From assembly GCA_964437445.1 (NCBI GenBank), contig CAYTGR010000004.1:62001-126000 (forward strand): a DNA stretch of 64,000 nucleotides, in the 5' to 3' direction. This DNA comes from CAYTGR01 sp964437445 (GTDB taxonomy: Bacteria; Chloroflexota; Anaerolineae; B4-G1; SLSP01). The notes under the pieces are model-generated. The model was not told where the DNA came from. It saw only the letters and a program-made list of their open reading frames with translations, and searched no databases. The position numbers and the translations under genes were made by a program. This document shows positions 15,769 through 24,815 of the stretch, piece after piece (position 1 is the first letter of the stretch; the number at the start of each line of letters is the position of its first letter).

Positions 15769-18700
15769 TTATTGGAAGACCAGGCGGCCTTGAATCGCCG
15801 GAGCGATCGGTTGCGTCAACGTCGGGATGTACTCAATCACGACGTCGCGCACGTAGTACTGCGTATCCTGGACGATCTGGTCCAGCGGCCAGAGCGTCAC
15901 ACCGCCGTTGTTGAAGTTGCAGGAGCCGGCCGCGATGTAGTTGACGGTGGAGATGGTGTAGTAGGTGGTGGCATCCAGGAAGTCTACCGGGTTGCCGTTG
16001 ATGGAGAAGCCGACGACGTAATTGCTCCCCACCGTATAGGTGAGCGGGTCTTCGTCGTAGGTGATGACGCCGCCGGCGCTCACATCCAGCATACAGGTGG
16101 TGTAGTAGGAGTAGCCGCCGTGTGAAGAGCCACCGTACTTGTAGTACCAGTAGTTGCGGTAGGCGCGTTCCAGGATGGTCTTGAGCTGCGGCCCGTTCAG
16201 GCGGAAGACGACCAGCGAGTTCTCGTAGGGCATCAGCGTGAACATGTCGGCGACCGTCATTGTGTATGGCGTGCTGGGGGTCGCGCTGGAGGCGATCTTC
16301 GCGTTGGTCATCGCGCCCGATAGATGGGCGTTCACGTAGCCCGCGCCGAAGACGTTGTTCAGTTTCCAGATGGAAGCATCGGCCTGGAGGTTGGCGCCGT
16401 TGGTTTCCTGGGTGTAGGCGTTGAGCGTATCAATCGGCACGGTGGTCTGGCCCAGAGTGCGGTTGCGGTAAGTGTTGAGGAAGTCATTGTAAGGAGTCAC
16501 GATGGCCTTGATGTCCGTCGCTTCTGGGATGTCGGTCTTCACCTGGATGTATTTGCCAGCGCGGGCGACCACTTCGTAGCCGCCACCTGCCTTGGCCCGC
16601 ATTCCCAGGACAACTTCACCCAGGTACGAGTTGTAGCGATAGGCCTGGTTGATGATGACCGGGGTATTATCCGGCGCCCCGACGAAGGTGGGCAGGAACT
16701 TGTAGGGCCCGTAGCCGGTGCTGGGGTTGGTGTGGCTGTGCCCGCCGATGATGGCATCAATGCCAGTGGCCTGGGCCGCCAGGTTGGTGTCCACATTGAC
16801 GTCTACTTCCACGCTGCCCGGATCCTCAGTGAAGCCGATGTGGGTCAGCGCCACCACGGCGTCGTTGGTCGCCTTCAACGCCGGTGCGCGGGCCTGGGTT
16901 TCGGTGATGGGGTTGGTGAAGGTCAGGCCGGGGATGTTGCTCGGCAGTTCGTAGTTCGGGATGCGGTGGTTGCCGATGCCCAGGATGGCGACCTGGATTC
17001 CTTCGGGGCCGACGGTGGTGGTGACGAACGGCCGGACGTTCACTTGCGCCAGGCCGTAGCTGCCATCATCGTAAACGTTGGCCTGCAGCAGCGGGAAGTG
17101 GGCTTGCCCTAACGTGCCGGTGAAGATGTAGTTGCCGTAGTTGAACTCGTGGTTGCCCAGCGTCATGGCGGTGTAGGTCATGGCGTTCATCGCCGCTATG
17201 ATCGGGTTTGTGGTCAGGGTGATGGGCAAAGTCGTCCCATCGGCACCCTTGCCCGTGAAAGCAGCCTTGTAGTAGGCGGCCATGGCATCGCCCTGGATGG
17301 TGTCACCGGCATTGAGCAGGATGGTGCGCTGCGGGTTATTGGCCCACTCTTGCCGGATCAGGGTTACCAGGTTGGTGTAGCCGGGGTTGGAACCGGAGGG
17401 CAGCAGCCGGCCGTGGGAATCGTTGTGGTGCAGGATGGTGACGGGGATGATCGGGCCGCTGCTGTTATCGCCTTCGCGGAGGATGCGACCGTCCAGGTTC
17501 CCGTCGTTGTTCGGGCCGTTGTAGGCGGTGGCCGGCGTGGCATGATGGGCGCTGACCCAGGCGATCACCTGATTCAGCATATCGCCCCAGTAGGAGATGT
17601 TGGTCATGTACTTGAAGGGGGCAAAGCCATCCTGGCCGGCCGGCGCCAGGAATTCGTTGGTGGCGACCCGGTAGGTCTTGGTCATCACCAGCGGCTCCCA
17701 GAGGCCGGTGTTCCGGTTCTTGACGGTGATGCTGTAGGCGCCCCAGGCCCACCAGGTGCTGTGGTAAGCGTCAAAGGTGGTGGGGCTGCCGTAGCTGTAG
17801 TAAGCAAAGCGGATTCCGGCCACCTGCAGCGTCCCCTTGAAGAGCGTGGCGCTCTGGTTGAGCAGGTCGTAGATCTGCGCGCCGGTCATGTCGCCGACGA
17901 TGGTCTGGTTGCCGAAGGGCAGGACGGTGAAGAGGGCGCCGTAAGTGAGCGTGAGCGGGTAGGTCCCGGTGATGTCGGCGCGCAGGCCGCCCGAGTTGTT
18001 GAAGACCATATCGGCGTCGTTCAGCGTCTCGGCGTCACTGTTGAGCTGGTTGTAGATGGCGTCGTTGACGAACGTGCCCATCATGTTATCTATGGTGCTG
18101 CGCCGGACCAGGGGAACGTTGGTATAGCCGATGATCTGGTTGATCTGCGCCTGATAGGCCGGATCGCTGGTCCAGGTGGCCAGGCGGTTAGCGGTAGGAG
18201 TATCGGTGGGCGCTGTGGTGTTGATCGCAATGCGACGCCAGCGGATGGCCAGGGTGTTGTTGTATTGGTCAAAGATCAGCGTGGCATTGCCTACCTTGCG
18301 CCCGTTGTAGTGCGCCTGGACCACGGTAGTGCCGCTGATGAGCTGGGCCGCGCTCAAGTCGGTGTGGCTGTGGGCGCCGATGATCAGGTTGGCCGGTTTG
18401 CCTTTCTCCACCAGCTTGCGCGCTAAGGTCTGGTCGCCGTAGACGGGGATGCCGTAGCCGTACCCGCCATCGGTGTTCCCTAAGTGGCTGAGGACGACAA
18501 TGGCTTCTGCGCCAGCGGCGATGATATCGTTATAGTAATGATCAATGGAATCGGCGGCATCCTTGAAGCAGAGCCCCTGCGTGGCCTCGGCCACGGTGAT
18601 GTAGGGGGTCTCCTGCGACGTGACGCCGATGAGCCCCAGGACGATTTGCTTGCCGGGAGTGCCCACGGTCATCGTCATCCAGGGGCGGGTGAAGGCCGGT

Positions 18701-21700
18701 ACCGTCCAGCCAGCGGTGGCGCAGGAGCCGCTATCGCTGACCACCAGGTTGGCGGCCAGGAAGGGGTAGTGCGCTTGCTGCGTGCGGCTGATCAGTACCT
18801 GCTGGCCCCAGTCAAACTCGTGGTTGCCGAAGGTGGCGGCTTGATAGCCGAGGAAGTTGAGGAGGTCAATCGTGGGCTCGCCCTTCTTCAGGTTGGAAAG
18901 CAGGCTGCCCTGCATCTCGTCACCGCCATCCAGCAGTACGACATTTTCCGTTCCCAGCCGGGCGCGGAGATTGTTGACGGCGTAAGCCACGCGCGCAATG
19001 CCGGGATTGCTGCCCGAAGGCTCCAGCTGGCCGTGGAAGTCGTTGGTATGCAGCAGGTCCACAGCCGTAATGGGTGCCGAGAAGGGCTTGAGGTAGACCT
19101 GCCCGCCGTTGGTCGGATTGCCGGGGTAATCCACGATCATCACGCCCTTGGGCTGGCTGTAGCCGTAGCCGACTACGCTATTCACCCAAACGTAGACTTC
19201 AGCATTGCGGTCGCCCGGCCCCGGATCGCCGCTGTAATTCCATCCCAGCAGGTATTGGGCATAGTTGAAGCGGCCAGGGGTGGTTTCATCGGCTACCGAA
19301 TCGGTGAAGTCGGCCGTAGGCTCAAAGCCGACAACCTCAAAGTTGAAATCGGGGTTGGTGGTCGGATTCAGTCCCATCGTGGAGGAGACGGGCACGTACC
19401 ACTCCATCAGGCCGGAGTTGTAGTCGGTGTAGGCCGTAAAGGGTGAGAGGGTGCTCGTCCGGGTGCTGAGGTTGTAGATGGCCACCCTATAGTAATTGGC
19501 ATTACTGCTGTCAGGGGTGTTGTAGAGCACGTAGTCGTAGACGCCATCCTCGTTGGTGTCCACATAGAGATAGTATTCCACGAAGTAGTAGTGGGCCGTG
19601 TGGGCCGCGCCCCAGGAGTTGAGGGCGATGCTCAGGATGGGGCCATACGTAGCGTGGGTCCCGCCGAAGTCCATTCCCACTGCCTTAATGTCGCCCGGCC
19701 CGCCGGTGTCTAAGGGGTCGGTCACTAAGGTCGGGTAGACCCAGAGGCTGGAGCTGATCGGCCCGGTCTGGGTGATAACATAGGTAGCGTAGTCCTCTTC
19801 TGGATCCTCAATCACCCCATCGCCGGCGATGGTCAACGCCGTGTAGGGGCGCGGCACGAAGGAGAAGGGGATGCGCAAGGCATCTTCGGGGAAGAGCAGA
19901 TCCAGGGTCTGGACTGGGGCGGCTGCTGCCACGGTCGCTGTTTTGTTGCGCATCACCAGCGGGAGGTAGATTTGGTAAGGGGCCGGCGGGGTGAGCATGA
20001 CATACCCGTAAATCTCTTCCTGAGTCCTGAAATCGGCCGGGATCTGGGTGGTGTCAAACGTGAAGGTAATGGCAGCTGTAGCCGCGCCCTGGGCCGGCAC
20101 CACGATGGTCGGCGTGGCGAAGGCTACATTCACCCCCGTGAGCGAGCCGCTTTGCAGCGCCCAACCCAGGTTGTAAGTGTGGGTGGTGGTATCGTGGTTG
20201 TAGACGGTGACGTTGCGGGTGGTCACATAAGTGTTGGCTCCGGTGGCGAAGAAGCCGCTGAAGCTGACCAGGTCAGGCTCGCCTACGGCTACGACTTTGG
20301 TGTCTACCGCGCGGTAAGCATCCACGCGCCCGGCGCCCACCCGCGGGATGGGGCTGTTATCCGCGTAGTCCTTGGCGGTATTCATCAGCGCAGCTTTGAC
20401 CTGTTCCGGTGTCCAATCGGGATGCGCCTGCTTGATCAAGGCCGCCACGCCCGCCACATGCGGCGCGGCCATGGAGGTGCCGCTGTAGGTGACCCCGTTG
20501 ACGCCGGTACCCATATCAGCCGCGAAAATGTTGTAGCCCGGCGCGCCGACTTCCGGCTTTAGCTTGGAGTCGGTGCCGCGCGGGCCGCGCGAACTGGCCG
20601 GGTAGACGGAATCTACCGGCGTATAGCGATCCACCACCGTACGCACGATGTTCTCGGCGCTGACGGTGACGGTTTGCCCGTTGGCCGGGATGAGGTTGAG
20701 CCCATCCTGGCGGGCAATGAAGCCAGCCGGGATGAAGTTATCCCCCCCGTCATCCGCCATGGTCACGTAAGTGTTGCCGCCGGCGGCACTGTTGAAGATG
20801 ATGGCTCCCACGGCGCCTAACGCTTTCGCGTTGCGCACCTTGTCCACAAAGGCACAGCTACCGCGCACAATCAGCGCAACTTTGCCCTGCAGCGCTGTGG
20901 TGGGGCTGATGGTGGTGCTGCACAGCTCCGCATTGGCGGCGTAATTGCCCACATAGGCCAGCGGCGCGGTGACCGTCTGGGTGAAATGGCCATCGGCGCT
21001 GAAGGCCGGCGGCATGTAGATAATGTTAGTCTGGGTGGGGTTGGTAGTGCGCTGCACGTCAATCGTGGGGCCGGTGACATAGCCGGTGGTGCTGCCCGCC
21101 ACGCCGATGACCTTATCGGCGGTGCCGGGTGACCCGACGATATAAGGCACATCCGCGCTGTTGCCAGCTGAGGCAACCACCACGACACCGGCTGCCACTG
21201 CGTTGTTGCTGGCAACTACGTCGGGGTCATCTATGTTGCCCGGCCCGTAGGAGGAACCCAGCGACATATTGATGACCTGCGGCCAGCCGTATAACAGGTA
21301 ATGATAGGTGGCCATTTCCAGGGCATCTACCACCAGGTTCGTGGAACCTTCGGCGCCGAAAACCTTGAGGGCCATCAGCTTGGCCATTGGGGCCACGCCC
21401 GTCATCACCTGGCCGGCGGCGACGCCGGTCGCGATGGAGGACACGTGGGTCCCATGCCCGTTTTCATCTAACGGATCATGATCGGGTGTGGGAATGGGTT
21501 GGTAGCTGTCACTGCTGGAATCGGCGTTGTAATCAGTACCGGCAAAGTCGTAGCCTTCGATCACTTTAGCGGTGGGGAACGTACCGGTTTCGCGGACATC
21601 CGGATCGTTATTGGCGTAATCGTTGGGGTTTCCGCTGCCGCCCAGCGCCGCGTGGGTGTAATCAATGCCGGTGTCAATGACGGCAATGACGATATTTTCG

Positions 21701-22314
21701 CCCTTGTAGCCCAAGTCTTGCCAGACCTCCGGGGCGCCGATGAGCGGGACGCTGGTGCCCAGGGTGGGGACGTATTCGGGCGCGCGGTGAATGGCTTTGA
21801 CGCCGGGCAAGGCCAGCATCGCCGCACCGCTATCCGGCGGAATCTGGGCCAGGAAGCCGTTGTAGACCGCCGTGTAGTTGGAGACGATCTTGGCGCCGAG
21901 GTTTTCCAAGCGGGGCTTGAGGGCCAGCTGCGCGGCCTCCAGCTGCGCTTTGGCTTGTTCCATCTGCTTGGCGCTCAGCTGCTGGTTGGCCGCCTTGCGG
22001 GCTGCATACTGCACGGCCAGCGGCTCGCCTTCCAGTTCAATGATCACCATGCCGGAGGGAATTTCCTGCAGGCTGTAAGGCAGCCGGGCAGGAACCGAGC
22101 CATCGGTTTCCGCGGCCGGGATCTCTTGCGCGTGCGGGGGAATCCGCTCTGCCTGAGTGGGCTGAACGGGGGGAACGGCAGCCGGGGCCGACTCAGCCCC
22201 TGCAACCGGCGCTGCTGCCGGAGCGGCAGTCGGTGAAGCCCCTGATACGGCCGGCACCATACCCAGCGCCAGGGCCATAACCAGTACAAAATTCAAAAGC
22301 CTGATCTTACTCAT
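15769..22314 (-). CDS. Secreted subtilase (S8) fused to two tandem 5'-nucleotidase modules
   Basis: 2181 residues. Signal peptide (1-25), Ala/Pro linker, I9-type propeptide (about 88-180), then an S8 subtilase with Asp214 in AVIDTGIDY, His287 in NGHGTHV and Ser614 in SGTSMAAPH. A PA domain is inserted at about 430-560. A beta-rich region follows; IYLPLVMR at about 782-789 ends it. A second beta region leads to two complete metallophosphatase plus 5'-nucleotidase C-terminal modules (about 1084-1600 and 1630-2181). The first has HTNDFHG, DGGDEMQG, GNHEFDWG and GAHSHT; the second HHNDSHG, NAGDTIQG, GNHEFNYG and GGHSHT. Predicted to act outside the cell on protein and nucleotides. AGGAGGAG precedes the ATG. 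Catalytic residues of all three modules look intact. Confidence 0.9.
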   Translation of the reverse strand: MSKIRLLNFVLVMALALGMVPAVSGASPTAAPAAAPVAGAESAPAAVPPVQPTQAERIPPHAQEIPAAETDGSVPARLPYSLQEIPSGMVIIELEGEPLAVQYAARKAANQQLSAKQMEQAKAQLEAAQLALKPRLENLGAKIVSNYTAVYNGFLAQIPPDSGAAMLALPGVKAIHRAPEYVPTLGTSVPLIGAPEVWQDLGYKGENIVIAVIDTGIDYTHAALGGSGNPNDYANNDPDVRETGTFPTAKVIEGYDFAGTDYNADSSSDSYQPIPTPDHDPLDENGHGTHVSSIATGVAAGQVMTGVAPMAKLMALKVFGAEGSTNLVVDALEMATYHYLLYGWPQVINMSLGSSYGPGNIDDPDVVASNNAVAAGVVVVASAGNSADVPYIVGSPGTADKVIGVAGSTTGYVTGPTIDVQRTTNPTQTNIIYMPPAFSADGHFTQTVTAPLAYVGNYAANAELCSTTISPTTALQGKVALIVRGSCAFVDKVRNAKALGAVGAIIFNSAAGGNTYVTMADDGGDNFIPAGFIARQDGLNLIPANGQTVTVSAENIVRTVVDRYTPVDSVYPASSRGPRGTDSKLKPEVGAPGYNIFAADMGTGVNGVTYSGTSMAAPHVAGVAALIKQAHPDWTPEQVKAALMNTAKDYADNSPIPRVGAGRVDAYRAVDTKVVAVGEPDLVSFSGFFATGANTYVTTRNVTVYNHDTTTHTYNLGWALQSGSLTGVNVAFATPTIVVPAQGAATAAITFTFDTTQIPADFRTQEEIYGYVMLTPPAPYQIYLPLVMRNKTATVAAAAPVQTLDLLFPEDALRIPFSFVPRPYTALTIAGDGVIEDPEEDYATYVITQTGPISSSLWVYPTLVTDPLDTGGPGDIKAVGMDFGGTHATYGPILSIALNSWGAAHTAHYYFVEYYLYVDTNEDGVYDYVLYNTPDSSNANYYRVAIYNLSTRTSTLSPFTAYTDYNSGLMEWYVPVSSTMGLNPTTNPDFNFEVVGFEPTADFTDSVADETTPGRFNYAQYLLGWNYSGDPGPGDRNAEVYVWVNSVVGYGYSQPKGVMIVDYPGNPTNGGQVYLKPFSAPITAVDLLHTNDFHGQLEPSGSNPGIARVAYAVNNLRARLGTENVVLLDGGDEMQGSLLSNLKKGEPTIDLLNFLGYQAATFGNHEFDWGQQVLISRTQQAHYPFLAANLVVSDSGSCATAGWTVPAFTRPWMTMTVGTPGKQIVLGLIGVTSQETPYITVAEATQGLCFKDAADSIDHYYNDIIAAGAEAIVVLSHLGNTDGGYGYGIPVYGDQTLARKLVEKGKPANLIIGAHSHTDLSAAQLISGTTVVQAHYNGRKVGNATLIFDQYNNTLAIRWRRIAINTTAPTDTPTANRLATWTSDPAYQAQINQIIGYTNVPLVRRSTIDNMMGTFVNDAIYNQLNSDAETLNDADMVFNNSGGLRADITGTYPLTLTYGALFTVLPFGNQTIVGDMTGAQIYDLLNQSATLFKGTLQVAGIRFAYYSYGSPTTFDAYHSTWWAWGAYSITVKNRNTGLWEPLVMTKTYRVATNEFLAPAGQDGFAPFKYMTNISYWGDMLNQVIAWVSAHHATPATAYNGPNNDGNLDGRILREGDNSSGPIIPVTILHHNDSHGRLLPSGSNPGYTNLVTLIRQEWANNPQRTILLNAGDTIQGDAMAAYYKAAFTGKGADGTTLPITLTTNPIIAAMNAMTYTAMTLGNHEFNYGNYIFTGTLGQAHFPLLQANVYDDGSYGLAQVNVRPFVTTTVGPEGIQVAILGIGNHRIPNYELPSNIPGLTFTNPITETQARAPALKATNDAVVALTHIGFTEDPGSVEVDVNVDTNLAAQATGIDAIIGGHSHTNPSTGYGPYKFLPTFVGAPDNTPVIINQAYRYNSYLGEVVLGMRAKAGGGYEVVARAGKYIQVKTDIPEATDIKAIVTPYNDFLNTYRNRTLGQTTVPIDTLNAYTQETNGANLQADASIWKLNNVFGAGYVNAHLSGAMTNAKIASSATPSTPYTMTVADMFTLMPYENSLVVFRLNGPQLKTILERAYRNYWYYKYGGSSHGGYSYYTTCMLDVSAGGVITYDEDPLTYTVGSNYVVGFSINGNPVDFLDATTYYTISTVNYIAAGSCNFNNGGVTLWPLDQIVQDTQYYVRDVVIEYIPTLTQPIAPAIQGRLVFQ

Positions 22315-22464
22315 GTTTTACTGCTCCTCCTTGTGAATTAAAAAGTAGATCTGAAGTTCGGGCAGCTAACCATTGGTGCGGTCTATCACCTCCTTTCGTT
22401 TTGTGATTTAGTTGTGAGAGATAGCGGGCAGCTTTGAGTCAAACAAGCAAGGCTGGAACAGGAC

Positions 22465-22491
22465 AAAAAAGGATAGAACACAGTTCTATCC
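22465..22491 (-). terminator. Terminator-like hairpin inside the subtilase leader (candidate attenuator)
   Basis: On the minus strand GGATAGAAC, a 3-base loop, GTTCTATCC and then TTTTTT. No minus-strand gene lies between it and the upstream promoter at 22602-22629, so it would stop transcripts within the leader of the subtilase gene. Its 5' arm can instead pair with an upstream TTCTAT to form an alternative hairpin at 22484-22497. Confidence 0.65.
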
Positions 22492-22601
22492 ATAGAAGAT
22501 CGTGACGCTAAAAGGGATCAGGGTTTGCGAGATGATACTTGGCTGTCATCATAAAATTGCATTGATGCTGTTGGGTGTTGGGACATAAGTTCAGCATGAT
22601 T

Positions 22602-22629
22602 ATTATAGCATAGCGAGCGTTGAAGTCAA
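22602..22629 (-). promoter_or_regulatory. Near-consensus promoter for the subtilase/nucleotidase gene
   Basis: TTGACT, 16 bases, TATAAT on the minus strand. The predicted start near 22595 gives a leader of about 280 bases before ATG 22314. The span 22315-22805 holds this leader, the attenuator candidate and the divergent xseB promoter. Confidence 0.7.
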
Positions 22630-22677
22630 TACCTTTTCTGGGTTGCCTGTTGAGGTCTTGTTTGTCAGCGGGGCGTC

Positions 22678-22705
22678 GTGACAGAAGCGAGAAGTCGGTT
22701 ATAAT
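22678..22705 (+). promoter_or_regulatory. Promoter of xseB
   Basis: GTGACA, 16 bases, TATAAT, about 100 bases before the xseB start; divergent from the subtilase promoter. Confidence 0.6.
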
Positions 22706-22805
22706 GAATTATCAGGGATGGGTCATCAGGACTCAAACTCAATGCCGGGGATTTCTCTTACTTGCTTCCTGTTCCCGTCTCCCTGATCTCTGGTGAGGAG
22801 TGCAC

Positions 22806-23051
22806 ATGGAAACCTTAGTGACGCTCTCGTTTGACCAGGCCCTAACTGAACTGGAAGGGGTCGTGCAGCGTTTAGAGGGGACAGCTCTCAGCCTGGAAGA
22901 GACAGTCGCTCTGTACCAGCGGGGGCGGATGCTGGCCGAGCACTGTCAGCGTTTGTTGGATGAGGCCGAGCTGCGGGTCAGCCGGTTGGGCCCAGATGGT
23001 ACGGAACAAGAGGGCGCCGGAGCCCCGGATGAAGACCTCCTGACTCAGTAG
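22806..23051 (+). CDS. xseB: Exodeoxyribonuclease VII small subunit
   Basis: 81 residues, normal length for XseB. The family core is clear: SFDQALTELEGVVQRLEG, then LSLEETVALYQRGRMLAEHC and LDEAELRVSRL. It partners the XseA large subunit to degrade single-stranded DNA to oligonucleotides. xseA, often adjacent in other bacteria, is not next to it. ATG 22806 is chosen because GAGGAG sits five bases upstream; a GTG at 22800 overlaps that site. The acidic tail after residue 60 is variable in the family. Confidence 0.9.
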   Translation: METLVTLSFDQALTELEGVVQRLEGTALSLEETVALYQRGRMLAEHCQRLLDEAELRVSRLGPDGTEQEGAGAPDEDLLTQ

Positions 23052-23072
23052 CAGTAGCGGCACTTAATCACG

Positions 23073-23105
23073 GGTGGTCTGCGGTCAGTCGTCGGTGGTC
23101 TTTTG
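23073..23105. repeat. Family 3 repeat fragment
   Basis: GGGTGGTCTGCGGTCAGTCG and TCGGTGGTCTTTT in the short space between xseB and the toast-rack lipoprotein. Confidence 0.5.
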
Positions 23106-23147
23106 GCAGTGCTGATGGCAACTTGGGTTATTTATGGAGAAGATACC

Positions 23148-24193
23148 ATGTTGAAGCGTAGGGGAGTGCTATTGATTTTGGGGTTGCTGGCCCTGGCCTG
23201 CACCATTCCCGTGCCGCCCATTCCCACCCCCAGGCCCATCACCACGGTCAACCCGCCGGTGGAGGAAACGCAGACGCTGGGGTTGGAAGGGGCGAACCGG
23301 GCCGAAGTGCGTTTAGGGATGGCTGCCGGCGATCTCAGCGTGCGGCCGGCGGACGGGGTGGAGCTGTTGAGCGCCGCGTTCCGCTATAATGTCCTGGAGT
23401 GGAAGCCGGTGGTGAAGCAGCAGACCCAGGAGCAGCGCACGCAAGTTTCCATCAATCAGGGGATGGGGACGCAGCTGGTCCTCGGCGATCTGGGAGATTA
23501 CGTCAACAGCTGGACGGTGGGCCTGGCGCAGGGCGTGCCGTTGGACCTGGGGATAGAGCTGGGCACCGGTAAAACCCAACTGGAACTGGGGGGACTTTCA
23601 CTGAGCGCCCTCAGTGTCACCGCGGGCAGCAATGACCTTTCCTGTTCCTTTGCGTNNNNNNNNNNNNNNNNNNNNNNNNNNNNNNNNNNNNNNNNNNNNN
23701 NNNNNNNNNNNNNNNNNNNNNNNNNNNNNNNNNNNNNNNNNNNNNNNNNNNNNNNCTGAGCGCCCTCAGTGTCACCGCGGGCAGCAATGACCTTTCCTGT
23801 TCCTTTGCGTCCCCCAATCCTGAGCCCCTGGCGACCTTTCGGCTCAACCAGGGCACCGGCGACGTGGTGGTCTCCGGGCTGGGCAACGCCAACCTGGATC
23901 GGTTCACCTTTATCGGCGGGGCCGGGACGGTGGACCTGGATTTTGCGGGGGCCTGGACTCGCGCGGCCATCGCCGATCTCAAAGCCGGCGCGGGGAAGAT
24001 CACGGTGCGCGTGCCGGCGACCTTAGGCGTGCGGGTGGTCTTCGCCGGAACATCGGTCAGTTCGGTGGAGGCGATTGGCTTCATCAAGCAGGAGGAGACG
24101 GTTTATGTCAACCCGGCCTACGGTGTGGCGCCGTTGACCCTGACGCTCAATGCGACGACCGGAGTGGGAACCATCACGTTGATTTCGCAGTGA
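23148..24193 (+). CDS. Toast-rack (DUF2154/LiaF-like) lipoprotein, interrupted by an artificial gap
   Basis: The reading frame is split by 100 Ns at 23656-23755, but the 55 bases before and after the gap are identical. Removing one copy plus the Ns (155 bases) restores a single in-frame protein of 296 residues. It has a lipoprotein signal (LLALAC, Cys18), a Pro/Thr linker and a repetitive beta-solenoid-like part with LGLEGANRAEVRLGMAAGDL, GIELGTGKTQLELGGL and GAGTVDLDFAG. This matches the toast-rack N-terminal/DUF4097-type folds seen in envelope stress proteins. GGAGAAG precedes ATG 23148. Role likely envelope-associated; no specific function known. Confidence 0.8.
23601..23810. other. Assembly gap of 100 N flanked by identical 55-bp sequences
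   Basis: 23601-23655 equals 23756-23810 exactly. This is the signature of two contigs whose ends overlap by 55 bases but were joined with a fixed 100-N spacer. The coding frame confirms that no sequence is missing. Confidence 0.92.
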
Positions 24194-24215
24194 AACCAGG
24201 AGCCAGGAGGTGGAA

Positions 24216-24791
24216 ATGCGACTGCGACGGATCGGCGGGCGAGCAGGAAGTTGGCGCAGGAGTGTACCACCCGCTGTGGTGCCGCCGGTCGTGCGAGCGG
24301 CGCTGGAACGGGCGCGCGACTTGGCGGCGCAAGGAGATTTCAGCGGCGCAGCCACGATCTACGCGCGGCTGGCTCAGGAAGCTTATGCCCGGGCGCGCCC
24401 CCGGCCCGGCGTGCAAATGGACCTGGCTGCCGGTTATAGCTGGTTGCAGGGGGGCGAGTTGGCGCAAGCGGCGGCGTACGCCCGTCACGCTTTGACTTTT
24501 TTGCTTCCTATGCGCCGACCGGGGCCGGCGTTGGCGCTGGTAGAGCAGATCGCCCAGGCCTGGTTGGCTCAAGGGAATCCGGCTGAGGCTCAACGGCTCC
24601 AAACTGAAGTTGCAGCGTTGTTACAGAGCGCCAGTTTGCCGTTCGCCGTGCCGACCGCGGTGCCGGCTACGGCGCACTTGCCGGCGGCCTGTCCCTCTTG
24701 TGGTGCCCCCCTCCGGCCGGCGGAACTGGAATGGGTGGCAGCCGATCGGGCGGCCTGTGCCTACTGTGGCACCCTCATTCTCACGTCATAA
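24216..24791 (+). CDS. TPR-like protein with C-terminal zinc ribbon
   Basis: 191 residues. Basic N-terminus, helical repeats (about 28-130) with ARDLAAQGDFSGAATIYARL and AQAWLAQGNPAEAQRL, an Ala/Pro linker, and a C-terminal zinc ribbon CPSCGAPL...CAYCG. ATG 24216 follows AGGAGG by five bases; GTG 24210 is inside that site. The combination of helical repeat and zinc ribbon mirrors, in reverse order, the protein at 11476-12081. It sits between the toast-rack lipoprotein and a sensor kinase on the same strand. Function unknown. Confidence 0.7.
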   Translation: MRLRRIGGRAGSWRRSVPPAVVPPVVRAALERARDLAAQGDFSGAATIYARLAQEAYARARPRPGVQMDLAAGYSWLQGGELAQAAAYARHALTFLLPMRRPGPALALVEQIAQAWLAQGNPAEAQRLQTEVAALLQSASLPFAVPTAVPATAHLPAACPSCGAPLRPAELEWVAADRAACAYCGTLILTS

Positions 24792-24815
24792 CCTTACTCA
24801 CAGGCGCGGTAGGGT

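Noticed and set aside
16324..20562. Several 190-425-residue plus-strand frames opposite the subtilase/nucleotidase gene
   Set aside because: They lie wholly inside a gene with intact catalytic motifs and have Gly/Val-rich mirror composition.
23656..23755. Apparent gene break and possible missing exon-like insert at the first N run
   Set aside because: Identical 55-bp flanks and frame restoration show an assembly artefact.
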